DNA from: Lepisosteus oculatus | Lineage: Eukaryota; Chordata; Actinopteri; Semionotiformes; Lepisosteidae | DNA length: 64,000 nucleotides | Assembly: GCF_040954835.1 (NCBI RefSeq) | Contig: NC_090704.1 | Location: forward strand, 43,404,979 to 43,468,978 | Direction of reading: 5' to 3' | Shown here: piece after piece, positions 1 through 11,700 of the stretch | Layout: each line of letters opens with the position of its first letter | How positions within the stretch are numbered: position 1 is the first letter of the stretch | Translations under genes and position numbers: made by a program | Notes under the pieces: generated by a model | The model's database searches: none | What the model was told of the DNA's origin: nothing | The model's input: only the letters and a program-made list of their open reading frames with translations

Positions 1-3000
1 GCGATCTTGCAAAGGTTTTTTCTTACACCTCCACCTCTCATATTTTGCATTGCTTTCTTATTTTGCACTACTCTCTTATTTGCATTACTGCATCAACCTT
101 TTCAACACATACAGTACTTTTTTTTTAAAAAGATACACTTTTATTATTAAAAATGTTACAATTTACAGAAGTGCTGGTTAGGAGTGAAGGCTGTGCCCTA
201 CATACCACATACCCAGGGTATCATCGGTTTGAGTCTGGCTAAAGTCATGAGCCGGGATGCCCCAAGCTGTGGCAAACCACTAGAGCTAGGCAGGACTGGG
301 AAGTGTGGACCAAGCTCTGGAGCATTCAGGGTGTGCAATACAACAGCAACCCATGTGACTGGCTAGGGCAGTAAGTGAGAGCTGCACCCCTCTTCCTGAC
401 ATGCATTTATTTTGGAACTGTCAGCAGAAAAATGACAGATGGCTCTGATAAGAGCACCTTTCAGAGAATAACATGCACTACCCTTGAACACCTGTGTTGG
501 TACAAGGGAGGCAGAGGGGTAAACTTAATTAAGAATCTGTAATCAGGGGCATACATATCACTGCCAATTCCATTTTTTCTAAAAAAAAAAAAGCAAACAA
601 GACATAACTAAAGCTTATTGCTGAAAGTTCTGTTTGACAACAAATTCTTTCAACATGCTTCCAGATTATCACGTTTCCCCCCACAAAGGCCTAGGGAGAC
701 ATTAAAAGATGTGTTCAGCATACAGATTAATAGCCCCAGCATTTCAGATTTAGAGCTGTCAAACTTTTTCTTCTCATTTTTGTTAGTGGTGCTTTTATTG
801 TCACCGATGCAGCACTTAAATGTAGTGAATTGCCAACGAATGTATTATTCAGGTGGAACTCCATTTATATTTTTGTGACTAATGCTAAAATCTGTGTCCG
901 CACATTTGAGCTGATGTGTGTTATCAGGTAGCAAACTCTGCCCTGCTGTGCTGTATATTGAAAGTACTCTCACAAGATGTTTTAAGGTAGTTCACTGTTC
1001 ATTCTGCTTTAATTACTATGATGAGCATATAATTGCATACAACATAACAGCACAATCCATTTCTGATGCAAAATGGTAGCCATTCTGACAGAAAAAAAAC
1101 ATCATATCCACAGAAAACTACATTTGATAGACAACTCATCCACAGAAAAATCTGTGGATCCCTTGCATGTACTAACAAACTTAAAAGAAGCATAAAAAAA
1201 TCACAGCAAGTCTTAAAAGCAACCAAAAAAAAGTCATTTTTTTCAGATTCACATGGCACTTTGGCACAAGAAGGGAATAAATCCAACTAATTCAAACCAG
1301 ATTTCTTCAGTTCCACCCAAGATTAGCTGAAAACCACACACACATAAAAATTGCATCAAAACAAGTCTAAGCAGCTCCCCAAATTAAACGTCAGCCCCAA
1401 ATGTGTTAATATGATAGCACAACCCTCACTGAGCAGAGACACGCTAAACTCTTTAGGTAGTTACGTATGTTGTGAGAAAGAAATACAGCACAAAAGAAAC
1501 ACCCCAAAATGGAAAAAGAAAAATAACAAGAAAAAACAATGTCTTTTTTTAATTACAGAGCTAAGGATAATCAGTTTTTAAGAAAAAGCTCAACATATGC
1601 GTTTTGCAGACCAGCCACACAGGGGTGTGGGAACCTTCAGATGAACTGTCAAGTGAAGTAAAAGACTCAGAAAAGTTAAGTATTATGGGATAAAGAATTA
1701 AGATTCAAATTAAATTAAGTCGGCAGAATTGTTCTGAGTTAGAACCCCAGAGAAGACAATCTGATGGTATGCTGTAAAGATCTGAAAACTGTTCAACTGC
1801 TTTCAGGCAAATTGTAACCACATTACAAAGGATTTGTGAATGCTGACACTGCAGATAATTCTATAAGAGGCGTTAAGGTAACAACACTTAAGTGAGTAAC
1901 AGAGAAAATGATGGAATGATGGAACGGTTTGAATGGAGGTGGTTGTGTGGGATCAAGTATCAGTATTTATGCAAAGGAAGAAATAAGAGAAGTCATAAAC
2001 AGTCATTGTCAGTCACTCGTGCAGGACACTAATTCATTTTACACTGCCTTAGGTTATCAAAAGAAGACTGGACTGGTTATGAGAAAATAATGGGGAATAC
2101 GCAGGCCTCTAGCTTTAAGGTGTTACCAAGCAACATACAACACAGAGAAGCAAAAAAAGAGGGAGAAAACATCTAAGGTGAACATACCAATGTCTCATTT
2201 ATATAGCAATTTGGAAAATTGTTTTTAACACTGATTTGAGTTTTCATTATTCCTCCGTAACAAGACAGGAGATCATGTTTGATCAAGAAAAAGAATAAAC
2301 AATCCTTTCTACAACGTCAATAGAAGTAGGATCTGACAAGTTTTTAAATGATCATTAATTGAAGGGTGTAATGTTGAGAGAAGGAGTTTGGCATAACACA
2401 CTCATCCCCCATTGGATGGGGCTAACAGCCCTGTAGAAAAATAAAACAAATACAGCGTCTCTGTCTTTTCCTGCGCCCCAGTGAATTATCGCTCAGCATG
2501 TCCCAGACAGCTATGATAGGACCCACCAGCTGGAACTGAAAGATTACTGCTCTCAGCAGATGTTTCACACTCAGAATCATGTTCAGATTAACGCTTACCT
2601 TTCCTCTAAGATTAGGATTTAGTCCTGAACGATGCAAGGACAGGGATTGATGCTGACGAGGAAGCAATCAGTTATTAACGTGCTGGAACACTTCATAAAA
2701 AAAATTAAACAAAACCCTGAATCTGGCTGCTCCAATTCCTTGGAAAAACAATTGAAAATATAGATGTATTATCTAGTTGTTGATGTACAAATTGGATCCA
2801 CCAAATTCCGACAATGCCATTTGTTAATGTACAGTATTAAGTGCAACTCGTTTTGTTTAATAAAGTATACCTTACCTGACTTTACTGAACGACTAGTCAT
2901 TCATCCTTGCCTAGCAAGTTGTAGATAAGATAAAGTAGGTAATGAACCGACTTTGCCTGTACCTAATAAAACATCTTATAATATAATGTATACATTAATT

Positions 3001-5139
3001 GTGCACATAATACACACACCTGGCAAAATGTGTAGCCCATATACAGTAGGTATCAGAGATCATAAGATCACAAGAAACCCCAAATTTAACTTGCAGCTCT
3101 GAAACCATACACTATGAGATCTTTGATATTTAACTATTGCTCATCCAGAACCAGAGTCCTTCCACGCTGTTATATTGAGTGCTCTTACATAAAGATGCAT
3201 AGCACAGCAGATCTGCACCATAACCATTAGGAATGCTTCCCAAAACATGGAACTCAATCTCCCTGAAAGGGTCAGCACAGTTGTTTTAATCATTATAGGC
3301 AAAGGCGTAGGTTTTATCTTCGTGAATCAAACCATGACTCCAGAGTTGTTTTTTCCATCAGAGGAGGTGCAGGCAGGATGCGCCCATCCGCGGGAATACA
3401 AATATTTCAGGAAATCATAACAAAGGGGGATGCGTTTCAAATATTTGCATTTCAATTGAGCAGAAAGCATCAGTTCTCAGCCCTGTTTTCTTATGATCTC
3501 CAGAGCTTCAGTCCTCCCATTGTTGATTAAACACATAACAAGAGCCTTTACGAAAATACTGCTGCTCTAGGAGAACTCAAACAGCTCGGGGGCTGACTGC
3601 TAATATGGACCAATGTGTGAAGGACAACTACATTATCACCCTTTGATGCCTGGCCTACTATATGGAACTTAATAACAGAAGTTCAGAAGGGGATAACAAC
3701 ATCAGTCTCACACAGCTGTTCCTAAGCACAATCATCCCAAACACCTCCCTTTGTATTTGACTCGACCACTCCTCCACCCCATGTCCACCTTGATTATAAA
3801 AAATAAAATAAGACTAGTACCCATACTGACTCTTGACCAGAATTTACTACTACTCTTCAGCTGATAGACTGAATGACTGTTGTTTTGCACAGGCAAAATA
3901 AGAACAAAGACAAAGGACTATGTCAATGTCATAGAGTCCCCTTTTGAAACTACAATAAATGTTTTTAAAACACTTGTTACAACAAATGATATGACAGAAT
4001 AATTTGAATCAGTTTGGAAAGACCACAGTCCAGTTCTCACTCTAACCTTTGGAGTTGTCTGCATTGCAAACTTAGGTTATTTTTTACATTTATGCCTTCA
4101 CCTGTTTCCCTCCATTAATAACTACAAGCATGTGTAGCAGCTTTGAAAATAACATTCTTCTTCCTGTCTTACTTCCCCAATTTCAGACGTGTTATTTATT
4201 TTTCATTTCACTGTACTTCATGGATTACCACACGTGAACTCTCAGCCAAAAGAATTCCGATTAGGGAACGAAATTCTGATCTTAGCATCTTCATTGCAGA
4301 GGGACTATGAGGTTGGCAGACAAAGTTTTTTTCACCATAGCCTGTAGCAACACAGGCACAAGTTCTCCCATTCATTTCCCAAAATTGTTATTTGACCAGG
4401 ATTCCGTGGCAGAGAATCAGGGCTCATCCTGTGCTATAAATAGAAAATGCTATAAAATCAATGCAAATGTACAGTATGAAGCAATTCACTGTCTTTTTGT
4501 TTTTGATCAGTTATTACAAAAATCAAAGTTTAATGTTTGGTAGATCTGAACCTATGAATTTGTGGATTGTGGTGTTCATTTACATCTGTTTTCGATTTTC
4601 ATTGCATTAACTGGAATTCATTCCTTAAATATGTAAATGCATGGCACAAAATACTTCTCGAGGAACAAAAACCTTTTAAAACCTCTTCCAACTGCACCAA
4701 AGTGCACTTTAATAATCAACATAGAAAGTGGCGAGTGAATACAGAACATGAGAAGTGATGGTTGTCAGAGAGGGGTGTTGCAAATTCTGCTGTGTAGGAG
4801 GTGATTTTACTTACTGTGACTAAGATGCACTTCTGAATCCTGTACCTACTCCTTGCACTGACATATTGCTTGGAAAACTCCTGGCTCTCTAATCTTTTCA
4901 GCTTTTATTTGCATGGCTTGCTCAGCATGAGTTTACTTTTGTAAACTGGCTTATGGGACTTTGCTATTTCTCAATCCATATTCCTCAAACACAGTTTCAT
5001 ATGGATAAAAGTATGCTGTTCAGACAAGTGCTCTTTCTTCTATATCACATACACAAAGTGCTATTGAAGCCTATTCCTAACTATTTATTGCAACACACCA
5101 GGATTGAGAGAGTAATATTGGGATCTCTAAAACAGACAA
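1..5139. other. Gene-free AT-rich stretch
   Basis: I found no supportable gene here. Open frames on both strands are short (under about 100 codons), have no recognisable domain and lack paired splice signals of good quality. The stretch is AT-rich with few CpGs and contains A/T homopolymer runs. It lies beyond the 3' end of hs3st3b1, where the human locus also has a large gene-poor interval. Distal enhancers could be present but cannot be seen from the sequence alone. Confidence 0.6.
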
Positions 5140-5490
5140 ACAAGAGCTCTTTATGTACAGTGTGAGAATAAAATGAAACATAGCTCCCTTTTAAGCTGCT
5201 ATATAGGGTCCAAGTCGCCAACATACCAAGCAACTAAACTGTTTACCAGCTTCAAAAACAGTCTCTCACTGAAGACAGCTTCACTCTCTGTGTATCACAT
5301 AGCAGATCAAACTGACACAGAAAGCCTCTGCCTTCTGGTTTTCAAATAACCAGAAGTAAATAAATTAATCACTTGACCAATTATCCTCCAGCCACTGGTC
5401 AGGTGACTAAGGCAGCAGTTAATTCTCCAGAGCTTTCTGGTGGTTCAGACACTGCTGCCGTCTTCTCTGAACCTACTGTGCTATCACATA
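5140..5490. repeat. Dispersed repeat, copy 1 of a local pair
   Basis: This segment is a diverged direct copy of 6949-7381. The two share the order of blocks throughout: a GAGCTGCTA-like start, the near-identical block GTTTACCAGCTTCAAAAAC, a TCTGTGTATC/TCTGTCCCTG block, CCTCTGCCTTCTGG/CCTCTGCTTCCTGG, GGTCAGGTGACTAAGGC/GATCAGGTGACTGAAGC and GTGGTTCAGACA. Copy 1 is about 80 bp shorter because of indels. The family is not recognised. A pair of direct repeats about 1.8 kb apart could be the degraded LTRs of one retroelement, or two independent insertions. Confidence 0.65.
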
Positions 5491-6485
5491 TCAGCCCCTC
5501 CCATGAGTGAGTCTGAAGAACTGCCATTCAAACCCCACCTCCTCTCTGGGTTCAGAAAAGAGAGGGGAGGAGGTGGGATAAAAAGATGCATCACCTGGAT
5601 CATGTGCCCATTAGATGTCCGAGTCTTGTCCCTCTAGCAGTGATCATCTCTCTTAGTAGCTCTCCTTCGGCTCCTCCCTGAGGGCCTCAGGGCCTCAAAA
5701 ATCTTTAATCCCTTTCTTTCTGATTGTAGCAACAGACATTTTCCATAATGGAATAGTCAGTCAGACTCTCTGACTCTTCTTCCAGAGTCTGAGTGTCTTT
5801 CTTGCTCCCTGTTTCTTTCTTGGTTGTGGAAAGGAGAAGACATCACTTGATTGTGGAGACAGATTTTGCCATTTCTGGGTAAGGTGGCAAGGTGGCCAGT
5901 CTCCCTCTTTCATGGCAGGGTTCTAGAGCACTCTTACTTGGGATGTCCTTCACCAGGCTCTTTGGGAAATCTTCTCTTGTCATGAGAACGTCCACAGTGG
6001 CACTTGGAACCTGTCATCGCCCTCTTCTTCTGGAGGTTCAAACTGTCAAGTCATTATCTGCTTCTGGGACTAGGAGCTGCTTCTTCCCTAACTCCCCTGT
6101 GACACACGACACCAAGACACATAACCCATTTCACTTCCACGGTCACTTGACATGCAGGCTTCATCTAATTCCACTGAGTGACACCCTTTTTCTTAAACCA
6201 GCGTCTCTCCAAACAAGGATTGTCCTTCTTAGTTTTATCCACTCTTCAAACATGCTCTTGCCATTTTTGACCCTTTATTTCTTTTGGGTCAGAGGCTGGT
6301 GGCCTTCAGATCAGCTATGGTTTATTTAAGGCGACACCTGCAAGAGAATTGAGGCATCTCATCAGATAGGAAGACTGCTTTTAGGCTTTCATCTGAAGAC
6401 CATCTATTTTCAGGAAGTCCAGGATTATTTTCCCTGAGTCTTGGTAAAGGTGTTTTCCTTCCCCTAGCCATAATGGAGTTCTAGG
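5491..6485. other. Spacer between the repeat pair
   Basis: This is sequence between the two related repeats, partly pyrimidine-rich on the plus strand. It has a 145-codon plus-strand frame (5892-6329), but that frame shows no domain, no low-complexity protein signature and no family I recognise. I see no primer-binding site, protease or reverse-transcriptase motif that would make this the interior of an LTR element. I treat it as noncoding. Confidence 0.4.
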
Positions 6486-6765
6486 ATTATTCACACCTTG
6501 GCCAACAAGGATTTGCGCCTGTGGCTGGAAGGTTGCCAGTTCATATCCTGTGGCCGGCAGGGGAATCCTACTCCGTTAGGCCCCTGAGCAAGGCCCATAA
6601 CCCCAACTGCTCCAGGGGCACCGTATAAATGGCTGACCCTGCACTCTGACCCCAAACTTCTCTCCTTGACTGTGTGTCTCATGGAGAGCAAGCTTGGGTC
6701 TGCGAAAAGACAAATTCCTAATGCAAGAAATTGTATATGGCCAATAAAGTGATCTTATCTTATCC
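6486..6765 (+). mobile_element. tRNA-derived SINE
   Basis: A tRNA-like head is visible, with a B-box-like GGTTGCCAGTTCATATCC at about 6529-6546. A body typical of fish SINEs follows: CCTGAGCAAGGCCCATAACC, CAACTGCTCCAGGGGC and ATAAATGGCTGACCCTGC. The 3' end has AATAAAGTGATCTTATCTTATC, an imperfect short-repeat tail that is the usual signature of LINE-assisted retroposition. It is old: the B box has lost the CG of GGTTCGAATCC and the head is degraded. It sits between the two copies of the local repeat. The placement in the V-SINE-like group is from memory of the body motif. Confidence 0.75.
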
Positions 6766-6948
6766 CTCTCACTAACACCAAATAGGCAAAAGTGAGTCTT
6801 ATTTCCCAAGACCACAAACTATACCAACATCCTCCACTATATAAGACACCCTAAGGCTGGGAGTGTTATAACAGAATGTTTAAAATACCTATTTTAAAGA
6901 AAAATAGGGGCCTAGGTAAGCAAACATAAACACAGCCATAAGGTATAA

Positions 6949-7381
6949 GCAAGTGCTCTCTATTTACATTTTGAATAAAGACAGACAAAACAAAAATCTG
7001 GCTCATTTTTGAGCTGCTACGTGCACTTCTTCAAGTCCCTAACAAAGCAAAGCAGGCAGAAAACATGTTTACCAGCTTCAAAAACACTTACAGTTTCACA
7101 GCTTGTCTCTCCTTCCCCCTTTGGTGACGCTGCACACAGTGGCTACACTCTCTGTCCCTGTAAAAACAAATCAAGCTAACCCAGAAATCCTCTGCTTCCT
7201 GGATTTTAAAGTGTTTTGCAGAGTTTAAATTTATAAACAAAGTTTTTAAGCTGCCATCTGACCAATTGTCTTCCAGCAACTGATCAGGTGACTGAAGCTG
7301 CAGCTCATTCCCCATAGCTTTCTGGGGAATGTGGTTCAGACAAGGCCTCCATCTTGTCTGACCCTGCTGTGCCATCACTGT
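6949..7381. repeat. Dispersed repeat, copy 2 of a local pair
   Basis: This is the longer partner of 5140-5490, in the same orientation. It has an extra block (about 7110-7140 and 7205-7250) absent from copy 1. The 124-codon minus-strand frame lying over it is interrupted in copy 1 and shows no recognisable domain, so I do not call a gene. Whether this is an LTR, a DNA transposon or a plain segmental repeat is not clear from the sequence. Confidence 0.65.
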
Positions 7382-8185
7382 ATGTATACATTTAAGGCCA
7401 TATACTGTAATAATTATAAAACCTAGAAAATAACACCAACTGTCACTAAATATTTTCTGCAATTCCTATAATTTAGTCTGAACAGGAATACACAAATATT
7501 CTCTTTCACATTATTTTATTTCTACAGTAATTAGTCTGACTCATAAGGAAATCATCTGGTGTATAGTGCTATTATAATCTCTTGAAACATCAATCTATGT
7601 AGCTGGATTTAAAGGAAGCACACTATTTCAAGTTCATGGAGTTGTAACTGTGAGGTATGTACCATGCAACAAATCAGACATGACATATGCAGGTCTCCCT
7701 GATCAGTGCCCTTTCAAGAGATGTAACCCCAGAGTGACACGTGGGACTGACTGCTGCTATTGTGCCCCTGTTGTTCTGTGCACAGGCTTTGTGAGGAAGC
7801 ATGTGATTGATTCTGCCTTGACTTCACAGTAGCCACATATCAACACTCTGGCCCGTCCGGGCTACTACTAATCAGAATTAACTAGCCATATCTAGAGCAT
7901 GGCTTCTCTACCACTAAAGTGTATGTCGTAGCAGGGGGAACCTGATAAGTTCCTTTCTAAGTCCTGGGCTATCCCAGATCTGTCATTGCCTATAAATTCA
8001 CATCCATGTTTCATCAAAGCCTTAGAGTGCTGTGTTTCAAATATAATAACATTTTTCCGTATCTCCCATAAAGCCAACAAAACTCCTCTAAAGGCTTAAA
8101 GGATTTCTAAGTAATAAAATGATCTTTGAGAGTTACCTGGCAAGGGACCTAGTAAACTGGGACCCTCCCTCTCCCCCTCAGAAGC
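7382..8185. other. Gene-free stretch
   Basis: Nothing supportable is seen. Short frames lack any recognisable protein signature. The stretch ends at a short (ATA)n run near 8188-8199, which borders the next dispersed repeat. Confidence 0.5.
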
Positions 8186-8600
8186 AAATAATAATAATAA
8201 CTCTTACACTTATATAGCACTTTTCTGAACACTCCACTCAAAGTGCTGTACAGCTAATGGAGATCCCCTCCACCCCCACCAATGTGCAGCCCCACCTGGA
8301 TGATACAACAGCAGCCATAGTGCACCAGAACGCTCACCACACATGAGCTCATGAGAGCAGAGTGATGAAGCCAACGCCCTGGGATTTTTAATGACCACAG
8401 AGAGTCAGGATCTTGGTTTTACATCTCATCTGAAGGAAGGCGCCTTTTTACAGTATATTGTCCATACCACTATACTGGGGCATTAGGACCCACACTGGCC
8501 CCACTAACACCTCTTCCAGCAGCAACCTTAGTGTTTCCCAGGAGTCTCCCATCGAGGCTCACACCTGCTGAGCTTCAGTGGGCTCCCAGTGGTGAGCGGC
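8186..8600. repeat. Interspersed repeat with terminal hairpin motif
   Basis: The segment starts with CTTATATAGCACTTTTCT and an inverted pair, AGCACTTT (8216-8223) and AAAGTGCT (8240-8247). It continues through CAGCCCCACCTGGATGAT, GCCCTGGGATTTTTAATGAC, TACTGGGGCATTAGGACC and CCACTAACACCTCTTCCAG. I recognise this block order as a repeat dispersed through fish genomes, but I cannot name the family with confidence. Parts of the consensus I remember appear to be missing (after 8350 and after 8490), so this copy seems internally deleted. Confidence 0.6.
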
Positions 8601-8654
8601 AGGGTGATAGAGCTTTGTCCATTGCAGGACACAGACATAGAGAAAATTTAAAGA

Positions 8655-8760
8655 CAGGAGGTTGGAGGAAACCTTTTTTGTTCTGCAGAATACCAGGACA
8701 AAAACCCACATGGACACAGATGTAACATGCAAACTCAGCACAGCAGGTAAATCAATCTGG
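8655..8760. repeat. LINE 3'-end-like fragment
   Basis: The run includes ACCAGGACAAAAACCCACAT, then GGACACAGATGTAACATGCA and AACTCAGCACAGC. It resembles the widespread fish motif 'acccacacggacacagggagaacatgcaaactccacac' found at the 3' ends of L2-type elements. It is a short diverged fragment with no coding capacity. Confidence 0.5.
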
Positions 8761-11700
8761 TTTTGAAACTCAGACCCAAGAGCAGCGAAGAAGCAGAGCT
8801 AAAACCAGGCCACCGTGCCCAGTTCATAGCTGTTACAGATGGGGAGATTCTTTGAATAACTCTACCAATTGACTTAAAGGGGGAATTTAGAAAGACCGGA
8901 GTAAGCACATCCAGAATGGAATGCAGTCAGTGTGCAGGAGGTAAACAACCCACTCTAAGAAAGAGTGCCACCTTTCCTGATCTAATAGAAGTTTAACATT
9001 TCATCCACAGAACAACATTTCCTACAGCTCAGTGTCTGCTGTCACCATACTGGGGCATCAGATTTGACATTCTGCCACCTACCACCAACTGGTGCACCAA
9101 CTGATTTGATTTACAGCATCTAAATGATTCTCCTTAGAGGCATTCCACCTCAGTACTGACCTTCCCTACTCCTGCTTTGCTTCTGAAATCTGATGAGATT
9201 GAGCTACATGATGGTAGCGCTTAAAGTACAAACACATCCTGCAATGACAGCAGAAGCAGGCACTTAATATACTGCGGCAACTTCATTCATTTCCCAATCC
9301 AATCTCATTTTTCCTTTTCTAGGGTAGTTTTATTGACAGCAACGTGATGTCATAATCAGGTGTGCTGAATTTCATTTCATTACGAATATTCTTCATTTTT
9401 TTATGATTTGACATTTAATAAGTTACCACGTAAGCAACAAAATATCAGAGGGAGACCTTTCATGGAGTCGGCCTTTACCTTTAAAGCCCCTTGGAGTTTT
9501 AAAATCACTTTGGAGGTGCAATTTACTTCCTGAACAGAAACTGAGGAAAAGCAATTATAGCAACCTCCTGTCAAAACAGAAAAAGAGAAACATCCAAATG
9601 GTGGCTTTTACAGAGACAACTGCAATAATTGCAGGTAACTCTATATGTGGAAAATGTCTCCAGTCTCTTATCTTTGTTGTCTAATCACACTATCAATACA
9701 CACATGCTGATTGGAGTGTAGGCAGTGAAAATGATTTATTGATGAGTACATTCAAAATGCTACCATATCAAATCAACAGTTGGCCTGTAAACTTTATAGC
9801 TTTCACCTTGAACTGGTCTCTTGTTTGTAAGCCCGGACTCTGATCAACGTGCCTGGAGACTGGACACTCCTCCTTGGAAAGATTATATAAAATGAATACT
9901 CTTCTTCTTTTGTTTGTCAAGCAGCACTCCGAATACCCACTGAGCTGGCAGGATCACAATGCAAATTTTGCACTCTCCAGGCTCCGCAAAAACATTTTTT
10001 AAATTATGCAAATTTGATAATCTATTGAGTAGTCATTTGTCTTTCAAGCTGTTGGTGCCTGGAACAGCATCCCTCTCTTGAATTTAAAAACAATTTCATT
10101 GCTTAAAACTGTATTATTATCATAGACTGGATCTCTATTTAAGCTATTATGCCTAGATTAAGGCACATGGGGCCATATTTATGAATCATTATGTGTCTGG
10201 CAATAGTGAGTGGCCTTACAGTGTTTTACTACTCTGGCCTGAGGCAAAAATCAATGACAAGGCAGTGGTTATTTTAAATAGGATTGCCGGCATTGTCATT
10301 TTGTTTCAGAGTTATTTTTTGAAAGGAATAATATTATGAATCCAAGCTTTTAAACGCTGAACGTATTTTGGAGCTTTCTTTCCATCTTTAAAATACCTAG
10401 GATTATTGATAAACATTCTTCAGAGAGCCCTGTGCCAAAACATTGTATTTAAATTTAGAATCTGAGCTTTCAAATAAAACAAATGTATTTTTTTCCAATT
10501 CATTTCCTAAAAACTTGTTAGCCATTTTTGCTTAGTCAATCCAGGGGTCATTTAACAGCATAGGACTTTACCTATTCTACATTTCTGAAACACGGACTAT
10601 CCTCACTGTTTCAAAAACTCTATAAAAGTTTTAAAATCTAGAAAATGTTTTACAAATCTGTAAAAGTATAAATCTATAAAAATCTATAACCAACAAAAGT
10701 TTCACACCCAGAGGCAGGCAGTTTTTCATTGCAAATAGCAACTGAAAATGTAATGTCTATACCAATGCAAAAATTATAAACAGCCAACCACATAAATAAG
10801 GCAAAACTACACTTATTTCCTGTTAGACTCTCATATTCTTGCATGTGTTATTTTTTCTATTATGATGAAGACCTTTTTATAAGTACATCAAAACACAGAC
10901 ACATGTGTAATATAAATTGCATAAATACCACAATGTTGGGCTCACATGTCCCCTATCTTCTTTTCCCTTGGCTTAACATGTGGGACTGAAAGTAGAAGAT
11001 CATCAGCCTTGCAGTGCTACTGTTGAATTAATACAGCAATGAAAGATGGGAATTTCCCAGTCAGGGTTCTTTTCAAATCCTACTGTGAATCTCAATGGGA
11101 TTTCGAGCTCTGGCCTGCCAAAATATCCTAAATCATTTCGTACAGAGCCAGACAATACAGCTGAAGTACCGTAAGGTATTCAAGCGACTTCATTAAACAA
11201 TCTTGGCAGTACCTTTTCTCTTGTAATGGTGTGAGATTTTAATAAGAGAGTTAAGGTGCCCCCATGCACGGACACAAATGCTTTGCTTTATTATCTTGTG
11301 TGCTCTATTGATACCTCTGTCACTTACTACTTATGAACTTCTACTTTCAAAAGGATGGTATTATAAATTACCCTGCAAAAGCCAACATTAGATGATCCCT
11401 CACACCAGACATGCCTTGTGCAGTTTTACAGTACAGACATACAAGTCTTATCTATAGGTTTGCAACTCATCTGGGCCCTTAACAGCCTGAATCGGCAAGA
11501 CATTGGCTTCATTTTAACACTTTCTCACAGCTTTCCCAGTTCTCCAGGACCAGAAATGTCGATCCCTGCATTGCTCAATCTAAAGCAGCATAATGCTATG
11601 AAAACAACCACTAGCTAAGATCGTTAACTTTGCAAAGGACTCATATTCTTAGATGTTTTTCAAATTCTTTTCTAAATCACTATTAACAGTAGCGTGACTC

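Noticed and set aside
5892..6329. 145-codon plus-strand frame between the repeat pair
   Set aside because: No retroelement or host protein motif is visible, and translation gives no recognisable family.
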